From CAMYLR01 sp039588915 (GTDB lineage Bacteria > Gemmatimonadota > Gemmatimonadetes > JACCXV01 > JAHWKZ01): 9,504 bases of DNA. This document shows, one piece after another, positions 7,739 through 9,504 of the stretch. The notes below the pieces were generated by a model. That model made no database searches. It was given only the letters and a program-made list of their open reading frames with translations, and was not told where the DNA came from. A program made the translations under genes and the position numbers. The stretch is taken from positions 1 to 9,504 of the forward strand of contig JBDGYV010000069.1 of the NCBI GenBank assembly GCA_039588915.1, in the 5' to 3' direction. How positions within the stretch are numbered: position 1 is the stretch's first letter; each line of letters starts with the position of its first letter.

Positions 7739-9504
7739 ATGGCTTTCACACTCGAAGATCGAATCCCCAGGGTTCAGGTCACTCTGACGGCCTCGACGGG
7801 CCCGATCACGCTCGATTATGAGTTCTTTGACGAGAACGACATCGACGTGATTAGGGACGACGGGACCAATCCTGCCGTCACGTCGATCGACCAAGCCGAC
7901 TTCACCGTGACCGGCACTCCCTCCGACGACGGCATTGCCTTCGAGAGCGGCAGCGTCACGCTGGACTCGGCATTCACCGGGACCGTGACGTGCATTCGCA
8001 ACCTCGCGATCGACCGTCTCACGCAGCAGCCGGTGGCTGGCAAGTTCAAAATCAACTCGCTGAATGTCGCGATCAGCCGGATCTTCGCCATTCTGCAAGA
8101 GCAGCGGCTCGACCTGGACCGCGCCTTCCGCCTCCTGCCGGAAGATCCTTCGGACGCAATCTTCTTCCCGGACGTGGACGACCGTAAGGGCATGTTCCTC
8201 TGGTTCGACAGTGTAACTGGTGCTCCATCGGTGGCTGCGGCCACGACCGGAACGGCCGCGGTGGACCTGGACCTCACCACATGGCTCGCCAACATCGACA
8301 CGAACGATCTGGTGCTGGGCAACGACCAGGGCATCACCACGAAAGCCGGTGATATGCGCTTCTGGTTCGACGAAGTGAACGACCGCTTTATGTGGGACAT
8401 CAGCGGCGTCAACGTCTTGGCGCTGGACGATGTGGGCAACCGTATGGCTGTCACCGCGTCTGACGATGGCTCGGCCTTCGCGCTTCAGCGCAGCGGCACG
8501 GCAGCCGCGACCAACGACATCGCAATGTCCTGGCAGCTCACGAACGACAATCCCACCCCACAGAACGTCGTCTATGGCCGTATCCAGGTCAATTCAGAGG
8601 TGGTGACAGACGGGGCCGAAGTCGGTTCGATGGAAGTCCTGGTTATGGACGCCGGGACGCTCACCCGCTTCATGGACTTCGACGCCAGCTCCACTCCCCA
8701 GAAGATCCGGGCAGACAAGTTCTTCCAGCCCAACGGTGGCATCTCCTTGGGTGACGGGACGGAGCTGACGATCGCAACCGGCAGCATCACCCCGACCACT
8801 GGGATGCACGTCGTAGACACGGAGAGCGATGCAGCCTCCGACGATCTCACCGACATTGACGACGCGAACATGGGCGTGGGTGCGCTCCTGCTCATCAAGG
8901 CGATCAACACGGCGCGGAGTGTGGTGGTCAAGCACACGGCTTCCGGCAATCACAAGATTGTCACGAGCGATGGGCTTGACGTTACCCTCGACGATGACGC
9001 CAAGAGCATCCTGCTCGAGCTCCGGGCCGGTGGCGAGTGGCACGAGGTCACGCGCTCCGAGAGGACTACCGGCTCTGGTGCGCCAGGCCAGATCCAGATC
9101 GCCACGACGACGACCCAGTTTGACATCACTACCGTCCTGCCGTTCGACAATACGATCCCTCAGAACACAGAGGGCGATGAGATTCTGACGCAGGCCATTA
9201 CCCCGCAGAATGCTAGCTCCACCCTTCTGATCGAAGTGGTTGTTCATTGCGGGACCAGCGCTAACGGTATCGACGCCGCCGGGGCGCTTTTCGTTGACTC
9301 CACTGCTGGGGCTCTCGCGGCGTTCGCCAGAATGTCGAACAGCGGCACGGCCTATGGACCGGCAGTTATGAGCTTCACCGTGGCCGCTGGCAGCACAACC
9401 GCTCGGACGTACAAGATTCGGATGGGCCCCGGTGCTGCTGGCACCTGTTACGTCAACCAGGACACGACCAGTAATCCAATCTTCAGTACGGTTGGCCCGT
9501 GGTC
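7739..9504 (+). CDS. Tail fibre protein with T7 gp17-like N-terminal adaptor, C-terminus cut by window edge
   Basis: This frame is open from the ATG at 7739 to the right edge, giving 588 complete codons. Residues 1-135 match the N-terminal virion-attachment domain of T7-type tail fibres: a beta-rich start with YEFFDENDIDV and DFTVTGT, then GTVTCIRNLAIDRLTQ, then GKFKINSLNVAISRIFAILQ and a helical QEQRLDLDRAF. The remainder is beta-rich and repetitive, as expected for a trimeric shaft. Two FWFD/LWFD motifs lie at 154-157 and 208-211. A domain at about 245-313 has alternating short strands. A domain at about 360-440 begins DTESDAASDDL and ends GGEWHEVTR. The segment from about 461 (FDITTVLPFDNTIPQNTEGD) to the edge resembles a C-terminal domain common in environmental phage fibres, so only a short tail is probably missing. 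No polysaccharide-degrading domain is visible, so I call it a fibre rather than an enzymatic spike. It should bind the host surface. Confidence 0.8.
   Translation, partial: MAFTLEDRIPRVQVTLTASTGPITLDYEFFDENDIDVIRDDGTNPAVTSIDQADFTVTGTPSDDGIAFESGSVTLDSAFTGTVTCIRNLAIDRLTQQPVAGKFKINSLNVAISRIFAILQEQRLDLDRAFRLLPEDPSDAIFFPDVDDRKGMFLWFDSVTGAPSVAAATTGTAAVDLDLTTWLANIDTNDLVLGNDQGITTKAGDMRFWFDEVNDRFMWDISGVNVLALDDVGNRMAVTASDDGSAFALQRSGTAAATNDIAMSWQLTNDNPTPQNVVYGRIQVNSEVVTDGAEVGSMEVLVMDAGTLTRFMDFDASSTPQKIRADKFFQPNGGISLGDGTELTIATGSITPTTGMHVVDTESDAASDDLTDIDDANMGVGALLLIKAINTARSVVVKHTASGNHKIVTSDGLDVTLDDDAKSILLELRAGGEWHEVTRSERTTGSGAPGQIQIATTTTQFDITTVLPFDNTIPQNTEGDEILTQAITPQNASSTLLIEVVVHCGTSANGIDAAGALFVDSTAGALAAFARMSNSGTAYGPAVMSFTVAAGSTTARTYKIRMGPGAAGTCYVNQDTTSNPIFSTVGPW

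Noticed and set aside
8594..9247. 217-codon and other minus-strand frames opposite the tail fibre
   Set aside because: The plus-strand fibre frame is open without interruption from 7739 to the edge and matches a T7-type fibre N-terminus, so the antisense frames are shadows.
1..9504. CRISPR array, tRNA, rRNA, insertion sequence or defence genes
   Set aside because: I saw no regularly spaced repeats, cloverleaf-like sequence, transposase or terminal inverted repeats. The whole window is accounted for by five phage structural genes.

Overview
The window is a GC-rich, tightly packed stretch of a tailed-phage genome, with every gene on the + strand. It carries the late tail and DNA-ejection module of a short-tailed (podovirus-type, T7-like) phage. 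The gene order follows T7 genes 12, 14, 15, 16 and 17: tail nozzle (tubular protein B-like), three internal virion/ejectosome proteins, then tail fibre. No counterpart of T7 gene 13 lies between the nozzle and the gp14-like gene. The strong preference for C or G at third codon positions suggests a high-GC bacterial host. The fibre and nozzle resemble proteins of uncultured aquatic and alphaproteobacterial podoviruses, but the host cannot be fixed from this sequence. No integrase, repressor, tRNA or bacterial gene is present, so lytic phage versus prophage cannot be decided here.

Layout: bases 3-1085 are the C-terminal half (360 residues visible) of the tail nozzle protein, which begins upstream of the window. 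Bases 1086-1649 encode a 187-residue gp14-like protein with a hydrophobic N-terminus and a coiled coil. Bases 1649-4573 encode a 974-residue, mostly helical gp15-like protein. Bases 4573-7719 encode a 1048-residue gp16-like protein with several hydrophobic stretches. Bases 7739-9504 are the first 588 codons of a tail fibre that runs off the right edge and is probably nearly complete. The only intergenic space is 19 bases before the fibre gene. The other boundaries either abut or overlap by one base (TGATG). There is no gene-free stretch over 300 bases, and I see no convincing promoter, terminator, non-coding RNA, CRISPR array or mobile element.

Together the genes describe the last steps of virion assembly and the first steps of infection. 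The fibre binds the cell and the nozzle closes the tail tip. The three internal proteins sit in the capsid and are expected to be ejected to form a channel across the cell envelope for DNA entry. Points worth a second look: no peptidoglycan-cleaving domain is recognisable in the internal proteins; cysteine is almost absent from the structural proteins; synonymous codon use differs sharply between adjacent genes; and the strength of ribosome binding sites parallels the copy number expected in the particle. I see no evidence for a novel non-structural system in this window.
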